Assembly: GCF_000719345.1 (NCBI RefSeq)
Contig: NZ_JOFX01000026.1
Span: 25,933 to 89,932 of the forward strand
From: Streptomyces sp. NRRL F-2664
GTDB lineage: Bacteria; Actinomycetota; Actinomycetes; Streptomycetales; Streptomycetaceae
Direction: 5' to 3'
Length of the DNA stretch: 64,000 nucleotides
The position numbers and the translations under genes were made by a program. Positions within the stretch are counted from its first letter, which is position 1, and the number at the start of each line of letters is the position of its first letter. Below, one piece after another: positions 23,499 to 32,600 of this stretch. A model generated the notes under the pieces. The model was not told where the DNA came from and did no database searches. It saw only the letters and a list, made by a program, of their open reading frames with translations.

Positions 23499-24347
23499 GT
23501 GAGCGACGAACGGATCCCGGTGGTACGGGACGTGGGCCAGGGCACCGCCAAGCTGATGCCGGACGTCGACGGGGAACGGGCCTGGCTGCTGACCGTCGAC
23601 GGGGCCCCGCAGTCCTATGTGGACCTGGACGATCCGCTGCACCTGGAATTCGAGTACGTACGCCGCCTCGCGCACGTCCTCGACTGCGCGGCGGAGCCGG
23701 GACGCCCGCTGGACCTACTGCACCTGGGCGGCGGTGCGCTCACCCTGCCCCGCTACGCCGCCGCCACCCGGCCCGGCTCCCGGCAGGAGGTGGTGGAGTT
23801 GGACGCGGGCCTGGTCGAGCTGGTCACCGAGCACCTGCCGCTGCCGGCGGATTCCGGGATCACGGTGCACACCGCGGACGCCCGGGCCTGGCTGGGGGGC
23901 GCGCCCGCGCGGAGCGCGGACATGGTGGTGGCCGACGTGTTCGGCGGCTCGCGGGTGCCGGCGCAGCTGACCTCCCTGGAGTACGCGCGGGAAGCCGCCC
24001 GCGTACTGCGGCCCGGCGGGCTGTACGCGGCGAACCTGGCGGACGGGGCGCCCTTCGACTTCCTGCGGAGCCAGCTGGCCAACTTCGCGACCGCCTTCGC
24101 GGAGCTCGCCCTCCTCGCCGAGCCGTCCGTGCTCAGGGGCCGGCGCTTCGGGAACGCCGTGCTGCTGGCCTGCGACACCCCGCTGGACGTGGCGGCGCTG
24201 GCCCGCCGGTGCGCGTCCGACGCCTTCCCCGCCCGGGTCGAGTACGGCGACGGCCTCGCCCGCTTCCTCCGGGGCGCGGCCCCCGTCGCCGACGCCGACG
24301 CCGGCCCCTCGCCCGCGCCGCCGGAGGGCGCCTTCAGCCTGGGGTGA
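23499..24347 (+). CDS. Spermidine synthase-like / SAM-dependent methyltransferase-fold protein
   Basis: 282-residue Rossmann-fold protein of the spermidine synthase superfamily. Visible: N-terminal strand region with WLLTVDGAPQSYVDLDDPLH, the SAM/dcSAM-binding LLHLGGGALTLPRYAA, acidic loop VVELDAGLVELV, DARAWL and the active-site stretch DMVVADVFGGSRVP (the polyamine-synthase D-x-x-D pattern is only partly kept). Actinobacterial homologues without the fused MFS domain are common and probably not true spermidine synthases. GTG 23499 gives VSDERIPVVRDVGQGTAKL; GTG 23481 is an alternative. The last 14 bases overlap the convergent MFS gene. Confidence 0.8.
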   Translation: MSDERIPVVRDVGQGTAKLMPDVDGERAWLLTVDGAPQSYVDLDDPLHLEFEYVRRLAHVLDCAAEPGRPLDLLHLGGGALTLPRYAAATRPGSRQEVVELDAGLVELVTEHLPLPADSGITVHTADARAWLGGAPARSADMVVADVFGGSRVPAQLTSLEYAREAARVLRPGGLYAANLADGAPFDFLRSQLANFATAFAELALLAEPSVLRGRRFGNAVLLACDTPLDVAALARRCASDAFPARVEYGDGLARFLRGAAPVADADAGPSPAPPEGAFSLG

Positions 24348-25689
24348 GACGGGACGAGGGCGACGCGGAGGCGGACGCGGCCGCGGACCCGGGTGCGGCG
24401 TCGGCCGCGACGGGACCGACGCTCGTGCGGCCGGACGGCCTGCGCGTCATGCGGCGCACGTCCGGGACGAGCAGGACCAGGGCCGTGACGAGGACGACCA
24501 GGCCGGCGCAGCCCCACAGGGCCTCGGTCCGCCCGAAGGCCGATTCGACCGGGCCCGCCAGGGCCGTGGCCAGCGGGAGCATCGAGACCGACCCGAACCA
24601 GTCGTAGGCGGAGACCCGGGAGAACTTCTCCTCGGGGATCTCCTGGTGCATCGTCGTCATCCAGTTCACGCCGAAGACCTCGATCGCGGCTCCGCTGACG
24701 AACATCACCGCGCACAGCCCCCACACCGGCAGCGGTACGGCCAGGCCCGCGGACGGCAGCGCCAGCGGGAACACGCACAGCGTGCCGACCAGCAGCAGCC
24801 GCCGGGGCTTCCACACCATCATCAGGACGGCCCCGGCGATGGTGCCGACCCCGAACAGGGCCAGGGCCAGCCCCCAGGGCGCCGACCCGCCCAGCCGGTC
24901 CCGGGCGACCAGCGGACCGTAGACCGCCTCCGCGGCGCCGACGACGGCCACGACGACGGAGAACTGCAGGACGATGCTCCACAGCCAGGGCCGGGTGTGG
25001 AACTCCACCCAGCCCTCCCGCAGATCGGCCAGCAGCCCGCCGCCGGCGGCCCGGTCGGGCGTACCGCTGACGTCGAGGAAGGCGCGCATCGCCCCGGCGA
25101 CCGCGAACGCCGCCGCGTCCACGGCGAGCACCCAGCCCGGGCCCATCGCGGCGATCATGGCTCCGCCGAGGGCCGCTCCGCCGATGCCCGCGCCGTTCAT
25201 GGCCATGCGGAAGAGGGCGAAGGCGCGGTTGGCGTGTTCACCGGAGACCGTGGACAGCAGCATGCCCTCGGCCGCCGGGTTGAAGAAGGCCGTACCGGTG
25301 CCGCACAGGGCGGTCAGCAGCATCATCTGCCACAGCTGCGGGTCGCCGGTGAGGACGAGCAGCGCGAAGACGGCCTGGGAGAGGCAGTTGAGGGCATTGG
25401 CCGCGACCATCACCCGGTGGCGCGGCAGCCGGTCGGCCACGGCGCCGCCGACGAGCAGGAAGAGGACGAGCGGGAGTGTGCGGGCGGCCGCGACGAGGCC
25501 CACGTCGCCGCTCGATCCGCCGGCTTCCAGGACGGCGAAGGCGGAGGCGATGAGCGCTCCGTGACTGCCGAGGTTGGTGACCACCGCGGCGCCCGTGAGC
25601 AGGGTGTAGTTGCGGCCGGCCCACTCCGGGCGGCTGCGGCGGGGGCGGGGCGCGGGCGTACGGTGCGGTGCGGCGGGGGGAGAACTCAC
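24334..25689 (-). CDS. MFS transporter, enterobactin-exporter-like (MFS_3)
   Basis: 451-residue major facilitator with twelve predicted helices. N-terminal cytoplasmic tail rich in Pro/Arg, then YTLLTGAAVVTNLGSHGALI (helix 1), the motif A-like ADRLPRHRVMVAANALNCL and FFNPAAEGMLLSTVSGEHAN, a signature of the EntS/MFS_3 group that exports siderophores or macrolides. The C-terminal half has matching helices and ends in a Ser/Ala-rich tail. No siderophore genes are nearby, so the substrate is open. Overlaps the spermidine-synthase-like gene by 14 bases at the 3' end. Confidence 0.9.
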   Translation of the reverse strand: MSSPPAAPHRTPAPRPRRSRPEWAGRNYTLLTGAAVVTNLGSHGALIASAFAVLEAGGSSGDVGLVAAARTLPLVLFLLVGGAVADRLPRHRVMVAANALNCLSQAVFALLVLTGDPQLWQMMLLTALCGTGTAFFNPAAEGMLLSTVSGEHANRAFALFRMAMNGAGIGGAALGGAMIAAMGPGWVLAVDAAAFAVAGAMRAFLDVSGTPDRAAGGGLLADLREGWVEFHTRPWLWSIVLQFSVVVAVVGAAEAVYGPLVARDRLGGSAPWGLALALFGVGTIAGAVLMMVWKPRRLLLVGTLCVFPLALPSAGLAVPLPVWGLCAVMFVSGAAIEVFGVNWMTTMHQEIPEEKFSRVSAYDWFGSVSMLPLATALAGPVESAFGRTEALWGCAGLVVLVTALVLLVPDVRRMTRRPSGRTSVGPVAADAAPGSAAASASASPSSRLTPG

Positions 25690-25766
25690 CCCCGGACTAT
25701 CGCCGCCCCGGGCCCGGAATCCAAACGGACTCCGGGCGCCGGGGCGGGGACGGGCTCAGCCGGAGA

Positions 25767-26774
25767 TCATCCCGTGGTGAGCCGGATGGAGCTGAGGATC
25801 TTGTCGGAGATCTCCGTGGGGACCTCTTCCTTCACGCCGGCCGCGGTGACCAGAGCGAAGCTGGCGAAGTCGCCCGCGGCGTTCTTGAAGGCGAAGCCGA
25901 CCGCCTTGCCGTCGGTGGAGCACTTGTGCTCCTTCTTCACGTTCGGCGCGGTCGCGACCACCATGTGGCCCTTGATGCCGGAGGAGGTCGTGAACTCCTT
26001 GGGCTCGGTCACCTTGACCGTCCCCTTGGGCTCCTTCTGCGCGAAGCCCGCCCACACCCAGGTGCCGGTGTTGTCCGTGGCCGCCTGGGCGGTGTCCTTG
26101 GCGCCCTGGGCTCCCTTGACGCCGCTGTCGGCGATCGAGAACTTCTCCAGGTTGCCGTCGGCGTCCTTGTCGACCGTGCACCACTCGCGCTTGAGGGTGG
26201 CGGTACCGGACATCGTGATGACGGGCTTGCCGTCGTTCTTGACCTCGTCGTCGTAGAAGAGCGAGACGCCGGGGTCGTTGACGTTCCACTCCTGCGGGAC
26301 GTCGTAGGCGACGTTGTACTTCGTGTTGGTGACGACCTTCCAGCCCGGGACGACGGGCTGCATGGCGCCGCCGGCCCGCGGGTTGGGGCTGCTGCCGGCC
26401 GGGGCCGGCGCCTCGACGGGGGCGCTCGCGGCGGGCGGCTTGTCGTTGGCCTCGGTGGTCTTGTCGTCCCGGGTCAGGACGTACGCGCCGGTCGCGGCGG
26501 CGGCCACGACGACCGCGGAGGCCGCGACGATGGCCACGGTCTTCGTCGAGTAGGGGCTCCCGCCGGAGGCCTGCGGCTGCTGGGGCGGCTGGGGCTGGCC
26601 CCAGTGCTGGCCCGACGGCTGCTGGTAGCCGGGCTGCTGCGGGTATCCGTAACCGGGCTGCTGCTGGTACGGGTTCGGCTGCGCCGGCTGTCCCGGCGGC
26701 TGCGCGTACGGGTTCTGATGCGCGTCCTGGGGGTTCTGCTCGCCCCCGGGCGGCTGCTGCTGTCCTGGCCACAT
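25767..26774 (-). CDS. Pro/Gln-rich single-pass membrane protein with extracytoplasmic domain
   Basis: 335-residue protein in three parts. Residues 1-70 are a Pro/Gln/Gly/Tyr-rich cytoplasmic tail with repeated PQQPGYQQP-type units; residues about 78-97 (TVAIVAASAVVVAAAATGAY) are one membrane helix; the outer part starts with a Pro/Ala linker and a domain of about 200 residues with GWKVVTNTKYNVAYDVPQEW and two cysteines (WCTVDK, HKCSTDG) that may pair. This architecture is common in Streptomyces, where the proline-rich tail is thought to mediate protein contacts. No enzymatic motif. ATG 26774; 96 bases from the divergent DUF4442 gene. Confidence 0.85.
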   Translation of the reverse strand: MWPGQQQPPGGEQNPQDAHQNPYAQPPGQPAQPNPYQQQPGYGYPQQPGYQQPSGQHWGQPQPPQQPQASGGSPYSTKTVAIVAASAVVVAAAATGAYVLTRDDKTTEANDKPPAASAPVEAPAPAGSSPNPRAGGAMQPVVPGWKVVTNTKYNVAYDVPQEWNVNDPGVSLFYDDEVKNDGKPVITMSGTATLKREWCTVDKDADGNLEKFSIADSGVKGAQGAKDTAQAATDNTGTWVWAGFAQKEPKGTVKVTEPKEFTTSSGIKGHMVVATAPNVKKEHKCSTDGKAVGFAFKNAAGDFASFALVTAAGVKEEVPTEISDKILSSIRLTTG

Positions 26775-26870
26775 GGCCGGTAACGATAGTGGGAGCGGTC
26801 GGTGGGAGCCACGGCCGCCCCCCGGTGACCTCTGGTCAATCCTGTCTACTCGCGGGTAACATCGCGTCCC

Positions 26871-27323
26871 ATGAGCGCAGACCAGATGAACGTGGGCGAA
26901 CTGCTCGCCGCCACCGTGCCGATGGCCCGAACCCTGAACCTCGAGTTCCTGGAGACCACCCCCGAGCGCGCCGTCGTCCGGCTCCCGGACCAGCCCGACT
27001 TCCACAACCACGTCGGCGGCCCGCACGCCGGCGCCATGTTCACCCTCGCCGAGTCCGCGAGCGGCGCCATCGTCCTGGCCGCCTTCGGTGAGCAGCTCTC
27101 CCGGGCCGTGCCCCTCGCCGTCAAGGCCGAGATCGGCTACAAGAAGCTCGCCAAGGGCGTCGTCACCGCCACCGCCACCCTCGGCCGCCCGGCCGCGGAG
27201 GTCGTCGCCGAACTCGACGCCGGCGGCCGCCCCGAGTTCCCGGTCACCGTCGCCATCCAGCGCGAGGACGAGGCCGTGACGGGCGAGATGACGGTCGTCT
27301 GGACCCTGCGCCCCAACGCCTGA
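26871..27323 (+). CDS. DUF4442 hot-dog-fold protein (thioesterase-like)
   Basis: 150-residue single hot-dog domain. The stretch HNHVGGPHAGAMFTLAESAS contains the position of the family catalytic loop (HxGxxxxLAE-like), followed by KAEIGYKKLAKGVVTATATL. DUF4442 members are related to PaaI/YiiD acyl-CoA thioesterases. Activity and substrate are inferred only. A possible leaderless promoter lies immediately upstream: TAACAT at 26857-26862, eight bases before the ATG. A terminator-like hairpin begins ten bases after the stop. Confidence 0.82.
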   Translation: MSADQMNVGELLAATVPMARTLNLEFLETTPERAVVRLPDQPDFHNHVGGPHAGAMFTLAESASGAIVLAAFGEQLSRAVPLAVKAEIGYKKLAKGVVTATATLGRPAAEVVAELDAGGRPEFPVTVAIQREDEAVTGEMTVVWTLRPNA

Positions 27324-27333
27324 CACCGGTCGC

Positions 27334-27371
27334 GTACGTGCCCGCCGCTCCTGCGAGCAGCGGGCGCGTAC
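27334..27371 (+). terminator. Hairpin after the DUF4442 gene
   Basis: Stem of 12 pairs (GTACGTGCCCGC with GCGGGCGCGTAC, one G-U pair) plus an inner GCTC/GAGC stem and a 4-base loop, followed by TGCTTT. Position ten bases after the stop supports a terminator. Confidence 0.7.
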
Positions 27372-27479
27372 TGCTTTCCGGCACGCCGGGGCGCAACCGG
27401 GTGCACCGGCCGTGCCGTCGTACGGGCGGGGCCCCACCGGACGGTCTAGAGTCCTCGCACGACGATGGAGGGGGCACGC

Positions 27480-27680
27480 GTGGCCAAGGTCAATATCAGC
27501 CTCGACGCCGAACTGGTGGTGGAGGTGATGGTGCTCGCCGGGGTCGGCTCACCGCAGGACGCGGTCGAGGCCGTCGTCCGGGACTACATCGCCCGCGGAC
27601 ACCGCACCGAGGCGCGCATCCAGAGCCAGGATGAGCCCCGGCGCGTCGCCGACGGCCTGCCGCCCCGGCCGGAGGGCTGA
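27480..27680 (+). CDS. Small antitoxin-like protein (VapB/RHH-type)
   Basis: 66-residue protein beginning AKVNISLDAELVVEVMVLAG and VGSPQDAVEAVVRDYIARGH, the strand-helix-helix pattern of VapB-like antitoxins (type II, DUF2191). GTG 27480 has GGAGGGG just upstream; an in-frame ATG at 27465 is less good. No PIN-domain toxin gene follows: the next gene is a GH3 lipoprotein 115 bases on. Therefore it is an orphan antitoxin-like DNA-binding protein, possibly a small regulator. C-terminal third is charged and low complexity. Confidence 0.7.
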   Translation: MAKVNISLDAELVVEVMVLAGVGSPQDAVEAVVRDYIARGHRTEARIQSQDEPRRVADGLPPRPEG

Positions 27681-27795
27681 ACCTGCGCGCCCGCGGTGGC
27701 GCGTCCCGGTCCCGTGCGTGCCCGTACGGCGCACAGTGGCCCGGGGGGCGGTCCGGCGAGGGCCGCTCCCGCCCACAGGCGCCGCAGGGAGCACC

Positions 27796-30327
27796 ATGAG
27801 CGAGGACGTGTCCAGACGTTCGGCGATGCGGCTGCTCGCGGCGGCCGGCGCGGCGGGCGCGACGCTCTCCACCGGCGGCTGCACCGCCACCCTGCCACCG
27901 CCCGACGCCCGTCCCACCGGCTCCGGGACCGGCGCCGAGGCCGCCCCCGCAGCCGGCAGCGGGACCGGGACGGGAGGTGCCGCCCGTATCGACGCGCTGG
28001 TGGAGCAACTCACCCTCGACGAGAAGACCGCCCTGCTGCACGGCGCCCCCGACCCCGCCCCCGAGGGCCAGGCCGGCTACCTGCCCGGCGTACCGCGGCT
28101 CGGCATCCCGGCCCTGCGGCTCGCCGACGGGCCCGCCGGAGTACGGGTCTCCCGGCCCGCCACCGCACTGCCCGCGCCGGTGCTGCTCGCCTCCGCCTTC
28201 GACCCGGCGCTGGCCCGCGAGTACGGACGCGTCATCGGCCGCGAAGGCCGGGCCCTCGGCCAGGACGTCGTCCTGGCCCCCATGGCCAACCTCATCCGCA
28301 CCCCGTATGCCGGACGGAACTTCGAGACCCTCTCCGAGGACCCGCAGCTCACCGCCGACCTGGTCGGCGAGCTGGTCCGCGGCATCCAGGAGGAGGGACT
28401 CATCGCCACCGTCAAGCACTTCGCCCTCAACAACCAGGAGCAGGGCCGCGACACCGTCGACGTGTCCGTCGGCGAGCAGACCCTGCACGAGACCGAGCTG
28501 CGGGGCTTCGAGGCGGCCGTGGCGGCCGGCGTCGGCGCCGTGATGGGTGCCTACAACAAGGTCAACGGGGTCCACGCCTGTGAGAGCAGGCCGCTGCTCG
28601 ACGAACTGCTGCGCCAGCGCTGGGGGTTCGACGGCTGGGTGGTCTCCGACTGGGGCGCCGCCCACAGCACCGTCGCCGCCGTCCGGGCCGGCCTGGACAT
28701 GGAGATGCCCGGCGGCACCCACTTCGGCGGACCGCTGCGGGAGGCTGTACGCGGCGGCTCCGTTCCGGAGGCCGCCGTCGACCAGGCCGTGCACCGGATC
28801 CTGGCCACCATGGACCGCTTCGGCCTGCTGGCCGCGCGCCGCCCCGCCCGGCCCGCGCACGACGCGGCGGCGGGGGCCCGGGTCGCCCGCAAGGTGGCCG
28901 CCGCCGGAGCGGTGCTGCTGCGCAACGAGCACGAGACCCTGCCGCTGACCGGGGCCGCGGCACGCTCGATCGCGGTGATCGGCCCGACCGCCCGGGTGCC
29001 GTTCACCGGCGGCGGGGGCAGCTCGCACGTAGTGCCCGACGGCGCGGACGCGCCGCTCACCGCCATCAGGCGGCGCGCCGGGAGCGGATCGACCGTGCGC
29101 CACGCCCTCGGCGAGGACCTCTTCGGACGGCCGCTCCCGGCGAAGCTGCTCACTCCGGCCGCCGACCTGGAGCACCGCGAGGTCGGCCCCGGACGCGTCT
29201 GGACCCACGAGGGCGCCTTCCACCTGGCGGCGGACGACGAATGGACCCTGCTGGTCCACTACACCGGGAAGCGGCCCGGCGTACGCCTCGACGGGGAGGA
29301 GCTCTTCCCCGTCCGGCAGGGCGTTGCAGAGCACTACGCGGGCGGCCTCCTCGGCACCGCGCCCGACGGCATGGCCGTGCGCCGCCGGACCCTCCCGCTC
29401 AAGGCCGGCACCCACCGGCTCGCCGTGACCGCAGCCGGCGGAGACAGGGGCCAGCGGATCCGCCTGCGCCACATCACGGGGGCGATCCGGGCCGCTGACC
29501 TCGCCGAGGCGGTCCGGACAGCGAAGGGGGCCCACAGCGTGGTCCTGTTCGCCTACGAGGACGCCACGGAGGGCGCGGACCGGACCTCGCTGGCGCTCCC
29601 GGGCGGGCAGGAACGGCTGATCGAGGCGGTGGCCACGGCGAACCCCCGTACGACGGTGGTGCTCAACACCCCCTCGGGCACGACCATGCCGTGGCTCTCC
29701 CGTACCGCAGCGGTCCTGCAGATGTACTACCCGGGACAGGAGGGCGCCGGAGCCACGGCCGACGTCCTCTTCGGCGACGTGGACCCCGGCGGCCGACTGA
29801 CCCAGACCTTTCCGGCCGACGAGCGCACCACCCCGGTCGGCGCGGACCCTTCGCGCTATCCGGGAGTGGGCGGCCGGCAGGAGTACTCCGAGGGCGTCCA
29901 CGTCGGCCACCGCTGGTACGACGCCCGGGGGAAGGCACCGCTCTTCCCCTTCGGACACGGCCTGTCGTACACGACCTGGCAGTACGAGAAGCTCGCGGTC
30001 CGGACGCAGCGCGCGGGACTGCGCGTGGAGTTCACCGTCCGCAACACCGGCCGTCGCAGGGGCACGGAGGTGGCCCAGGTGTACGTCGGCCCGTCCGAGG
30101 ACCTCCGGCTCGACCAGCCGGTGCGCGCACTCGCCGGGTACCGGCGGATCACGCTGGCGCCGGGAGCCGCGCAGCGCGTGAGCGTCGACGTCGACGCCCG
30201 GACGCTGTCGTCGTGGGACCCGCAGCGGCACGCCTGGGTGCTGGGCTCCGGCCGCCGCGAGGTGTTCGCAGGGCGTTCCTCCCGGGAGCTTCCGCTGAGG
30301 TCGAAGATCGTGCTGGGGAGCCGGTAG
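27796..30327 (+). CDS. Glycoside hydrolase family 3 lipoprotein with PA14-like insert
   Basis: 843-residue GH3 beta-glycosidase, probably exported by Tat as a lipoprotein: SRRSAMRLLAAAGAAGATLS precedes a Cys in TGGC. The catalytic TIM barrel shows LEQLTLDEKTALLHG-like start, VKHFALNNQEQGRD and the nucleophile Asp285 in GWVVSDWGAAH. A PA14-type insert lies within the second domain (about 470-570; TLLVHYTGKRPGVRLDGEE), as in glucosidases that bind small oligosaccharides, and the C-terminus is a fibronectin-III-like domain (LRVEFTVRNTGRRRGTEVAQ). Likely beta-glucosidase or xylosidase; specificity unknown. A hairpin (30338-30361) follows the stop. Confidence 0.93.
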   Translation: MSEDVSRRSAMRLLAAAGAAGATLSTGGCTATLPPPDARPTGSGTGAEAAPAAGSGTGTGGAARIDALVEQLTLDEKTALLHGAPDPAPEGQAGYLPGVPRLGIPALRLADGPAGVRVSRPATALPAPVLLASAFDPALAREYGRVIGREGRALGQDVVLAPMANLIRTPYAGRNFETLSEDPQLTADLVGELVRGIQEEGLIATVKHFALNNQEQGRDTVDVSVGEQTLHETELRGFEAAVAAGVGAVMGAYNKVNGVHACESRPLLDELLRQRWGFDGWVVSDWGAAHSTVAAVRAGLDMEMPGGTHFGGPLREAVRGGSVPEAAVDQAVHRILATMDRFGLLAARRPARPAHDAAAGARVARKVAAAGAVLLRNEHETLPLTGAAARSIAVIGPTARVPFTGGGGSSHVVPDGADAPLTAIRRRAGSGSTVRHALGEDLFGRPLPAKLLTPAADLEHREVGPGRVWTHEGAFHLAADDEWTLLVHYTGKRPGVRLDGEELFPVRQGVAEHYAGGLLGTAPDGMAVRRRTLPLKAGTHRLAVTAAGGDRGQRIRLRHITGAIRAADLAEAVRTAKGAHSVVLFAYEDATEGADRTSLALPGGQERLIEAVATANPRTTVVLNTPSGTTMPWLSRTAAVLQMYYPGQEGAGATADVLFGDVDPGGRLTQTFPADERTTPVGADPSRYPGVGGRQEYSEGVHVGHRWYDARGKAPLFPFGHGLSYTTWQYEKLAVRTQRAGLRVEFTVRNTGRRRGTEVAQVYVGPSEDLRLDQPVRALAGYRRITLAPGAAQRVSVDVDARTLSSWDPQRHAWVLGSGRREVFAGRSSRELPLRSKIVLGSR

Positions 30328-30337
30328 GCTGCCCGCT

Positions 30338-30361
30338 CGGCGTGCCAGAGGGGGCGCGCCG
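30338..30361 (+). terminator. Hairpin after the GH3 gene
   Basis: Nine-base arms CGGCGTGCC and GGCGCGCCG (one G-U pair) with a 6-base loop, eleven bases after the GH3 stop and 24 bases before the DedA start. Weak to moderate terminator. Confidence 0.5.
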
Positions 30362-30385
30362 GGGACGATTCGGAAGGACGTACCG

Positions 30386-31057
30386 GTGCACATCCAGGAA
30401 TGGCTGGAGACGATTCCGGCGGTCAGCATCTATCTCCTGGTGGGCCTGGTCATCGGCCTGGAGAGCCTCGGCATCCCCCTGCCGGGTGAGATCATCCTGG
30501 TGAGCTCGGCGCTGCTGGCCTCGCAGCACGGGGAGATCGACCCTGTGGTGCTGGGGCTGTGCGCGATCACCGGCGCGATCGTGGGCGACTCGATCGGCTA
30601 CGCCATCGGCCGCCGGGGCGGCAAGCCGCTGCTGGACCGGCTGGGCCGGCGCTTCCCCAAGCACTTCGGGCCCCAGCAGGTCGCCCTGGCGGAACGCTCC
30701 TTCGAGAAGTGGGGCGTGTGGGCCGTCTTCTTCGGCCGTTTCGTGGCGCTGCTGCGGATCTTCGCCGGCCCGCTGGCGGGTGTGCTGCGCATGCCGTACT
30801 GGCGCTTCCTCGTCGCCAACGTCCTCGGCGGGATCCTCTGGGCGGGCGGGACCACGGCCGTCATCTACTCGGTCGGCATCGTCGCGGAGCCGTGGCTGAA
30901 GCGGTTCTCCTGGCTGGCCCTCGGCCTCGCGGTGGCGTTCGGGCTCGCGGTGACGCTGGTGGTGCGCAACCGCATGAAGAAGGCGGCCCAGGCTGCCGCG
31001 CCGACCGGCGCGGAGATCCCCGCGCAGCCGGCCGCCCCCGCCGCCGTCGGCGACTGA
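30386..31057 (+). CDS. DedA family membrane protein
   Basis: 223-residue VTT-domain protein of the DedA type. Hallmarks: LESLGIPLPGEIILVSSALL (re-entrant loop with the conserved Glu and Pro), GDSIGYAIGRRGGKPLLDRL, and FFGRFVALLRIFAGPLAGVL with the essential Arg residues, then a last helix and an Ala/Pro-rich tail. DedA proteins act in lipid carrier or phospholipid flipping and in membrane-potential maintenance. It is the second VTT-superfamily gene in this window (compare 20025-20753). GTG 30386 has GGAAGGAC upstream. Convergent with the gamma carbonic anhydrase, 21 bases apart. Confidence 0.93.
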   Translation: MHIQEWLETIPAVSIYLLVGLVIGLESLGIPLPGEIILVSSALLASQHGEIDPVVLGLCAITGAIVGDSIGYAIGRRGGKPLLDRLGRRFPKHFGPQQVALAERSFEKWGVWAVFFGRFVALLRIFAGPLAGVLRMPYWRFLVANVLGGILWAGGTTAVIYSVGIVAEPWLKRFSWLALGLAVAFGLAVTLVVRNRMKKAAQAAAPTGAEIPAQPAAPAAVGD

Positions 31058-31078
31058 CGGCGGCACGGGGCGCACTCC

Positions 31079-31621
31079 TCAGGAGCCCATCACCGAGGAG
31101 CGGTGCTGCTCCGCCAGCTCCACGTACATCTGCGCATTGACCTTGATGCCCTCGCGCTCCTCGGCCGTCAGCTCGCGGCGTACCTTCGCCGGGACCCCCG
31201 CCACCAGCGAGCCGGGCGGGACCACCATGCCCTGCGGGACGAGGGCCTGCGCGGCGACCAGGGAACCGGCCCCGATCACCGCGCCGTTCAGGACGGTGGC
31301 GCCCATCCCGATCAGGCAGTCGTCCTCGACGGTGCAGCCGTGCACGACGGCGTTGTGGCCGATGGACACGCGCTCGCCGATGGACACGGGGAAGCCGGGG
31401 TCCACGTGCAGCGTGCAGTTGTCCTGCACGTTGCTGTCGGCGCCGAGCGTGATGGGGCCGCAGTCGGCGCGCAGGACCGCCGAGTACCAGATGCTGGCGC
31501 CGGCGGCGAGGGTGACGTCGCCGACCACGACCGAGGTGGGTGCGGTGAAGGCCGAGGGGTCGATGTCGGGGTTTTTGCCGCCGACACCCGCCACGAGTGC
31601 CTGGGCCGCCTGGTGGTTCAT
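31079..31621 (-). CDS. Gamma-class carbonic anhydrase family protein
   Basis: 180-residue left-handed beta-helix with hexapeptide repeats. Metal ligands match the gamma-CA pattern: His in NCTLHVDPG and the pair in IGHNAVVHGC. YrdA/CaiE-like actinobacterial proteins keep the zinc site, but their anhydrase activity is often unproven. The C-terminal helix follows the beta-helix (ELTAEEREGIKVNAQMYVEL). ATG 31621. Divergent from the acyltransferase gene, another hexapeptide-repeat protein but with different architecture. Confidence 0.92.
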   Translation of the reverse strand: MNHQAAQALVAGVGGKNPDIDPSAFTAPTSVVVGDVTLAAGASIWYSAVLRADCGPITLGADSNVQDNCTLHVDPGFPVSIGERVSIGHNAVVHGCTVEDDCLIGMGATVLNGAVIGAGSLVAAQALVPQGMVVPPGSLVAGVPAKVRRELTAEEREGIKVNAQMYVELAEQHRSSVMGS

Positions 31622-31759
31622 GTGCTCTTCCTCATCGTCGGTCGTCCGGTTGCCGCGCTACCGGCACCGTAGGCCACGCCGCCCGTCGTACCGGCGATGG
31701 GGTGAAGATCACAGGACCGCGGTCCGGACGGGCGTCGCCGGGCGCACTACCGTGGCCGG

Positions 31760-32572
31760 GTGCCGAAGAAAAAGAACACGTTCTCATCCGTGGCGGTCCT
31801 GCGCCGCCGGCTGGCGAGCCGCGTGGTCCACACCGGCTGGCGCTGGATGCAGCAGGCCGGCGCCGTGACCGCGCAGACGCCGGGCCGGCTGCGCTTCGGT
31901 GCGATCGGGGACGGCACCCGGCTCGCCTTCCCGCAGGGCACGGTCTTCGGCGAGCGGTGGATCCGGCTCGGCGGGCACTGCATCATCGGGGAGCAGGTCA
32001 CCCTCACCGCCGGGATGATGCCGGACCTCGACCTGGGGGCGGAGCCGATGCTGGTGCTCGGCGACGGGGTGGTCATCGGCCGGGGCAGTCACGTCATCGC
32101 CGACGCCCCCATCGAGATCGGTTCCAACACCTTCTGCGGGCCGGGCGTGTACATCACGTCCACGAACCACAGTTACGACGATCCGCACGAGCCCGTCGGC
32201 CGGCAGTGGCCGCGCAGTGCGCCGGTGGTGATCGGTCCCGGGTGCTGGCTCGGCACGGGCGCGGTGATCCTCCCCGGAGCCCGGCTGGGCCGCAACGTCG
32301 TCGTGGCCGCCGGGGCGGTGGTGCGGGGTGAGGTGCCCGACCACGCCGTGGTGGCGGGGGCGCCGGCGCGCATCGTGCGGCGCTGGACGCCGGAGTCGGG
32401 GTGGCAGCCGCCGCTGCGGACCCCGGCGCCCGTGCCCGTGCCGGACGGCATGACGTCGGAGCAGCTGCGGGGACTGGCCGCGCTCGCCGAGGCCGAACCG
32501 GCTGCGGCGGAACGGGCTGCGGTGGACCGGGCCGGGGTGGAACGGGCCGGGGTCCAGCGCGCGGACGCCTGA
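31760..32572 (+). CDS. Hexapeptide-repeat acyltransferase (LbH family)
   Basis: 270-residue protein. A basic N-terminal helix (AVLRRRLASRVVHTGWRWMQ) precedes a left-handed beta-helix: GERWIRLGGHCIIGEQVTLT, VVIGRGSHVIADAPIEIGSN, TSTNHSYDDPHEPVG with the catalytic-type His, and VVIGPGCWLGTGAVILPGAR. This matches maltose/galactoside O-acetyltransferase-like enzymes that acylate sugars. The last 30 residues are a short degenerate repeat (AERAAVDRAGVERAGVQRA) of no clear function. GTG 31760. Substrate unknown. Confidence 0.85.
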   Translation: MPKKKNTFSSVAVLRRRLASRVVHTGWRWMQQAGAVTAQTPGRLRFGAIGDGTRLAFPQGTVFGERWIRLGGHCIIGEQVTLTAGMMPDLDLGAEPMLVLGDGVVIGRGSHVIADAPIEIGSNTFCGPGVYITSTNHSYDDPHEPVGRQWPRSAPVVIGPGCWLGTGAVILPGARLGRNVVVAAGAVVRGEVPDHAVVAGAPARIVRRWTPESGWQPPLRTPAPVPVPDGMTSEQLRGLAALAEAEPAAAERAAVDRAGVERAGVQRADA

Positions 32573-32600
32573 CGCGCACGGCTCCCGGCCGCGGGCTCGG

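Noticed and set aside
23399..23499. Longer N-terminus for the spermidine-synthase-like gene
   Set aside because: The upstream frame overlaps the patatin gene and encodes only Arg/Pro/Gly residues; GTG 23499 with GGAG upstream is better.
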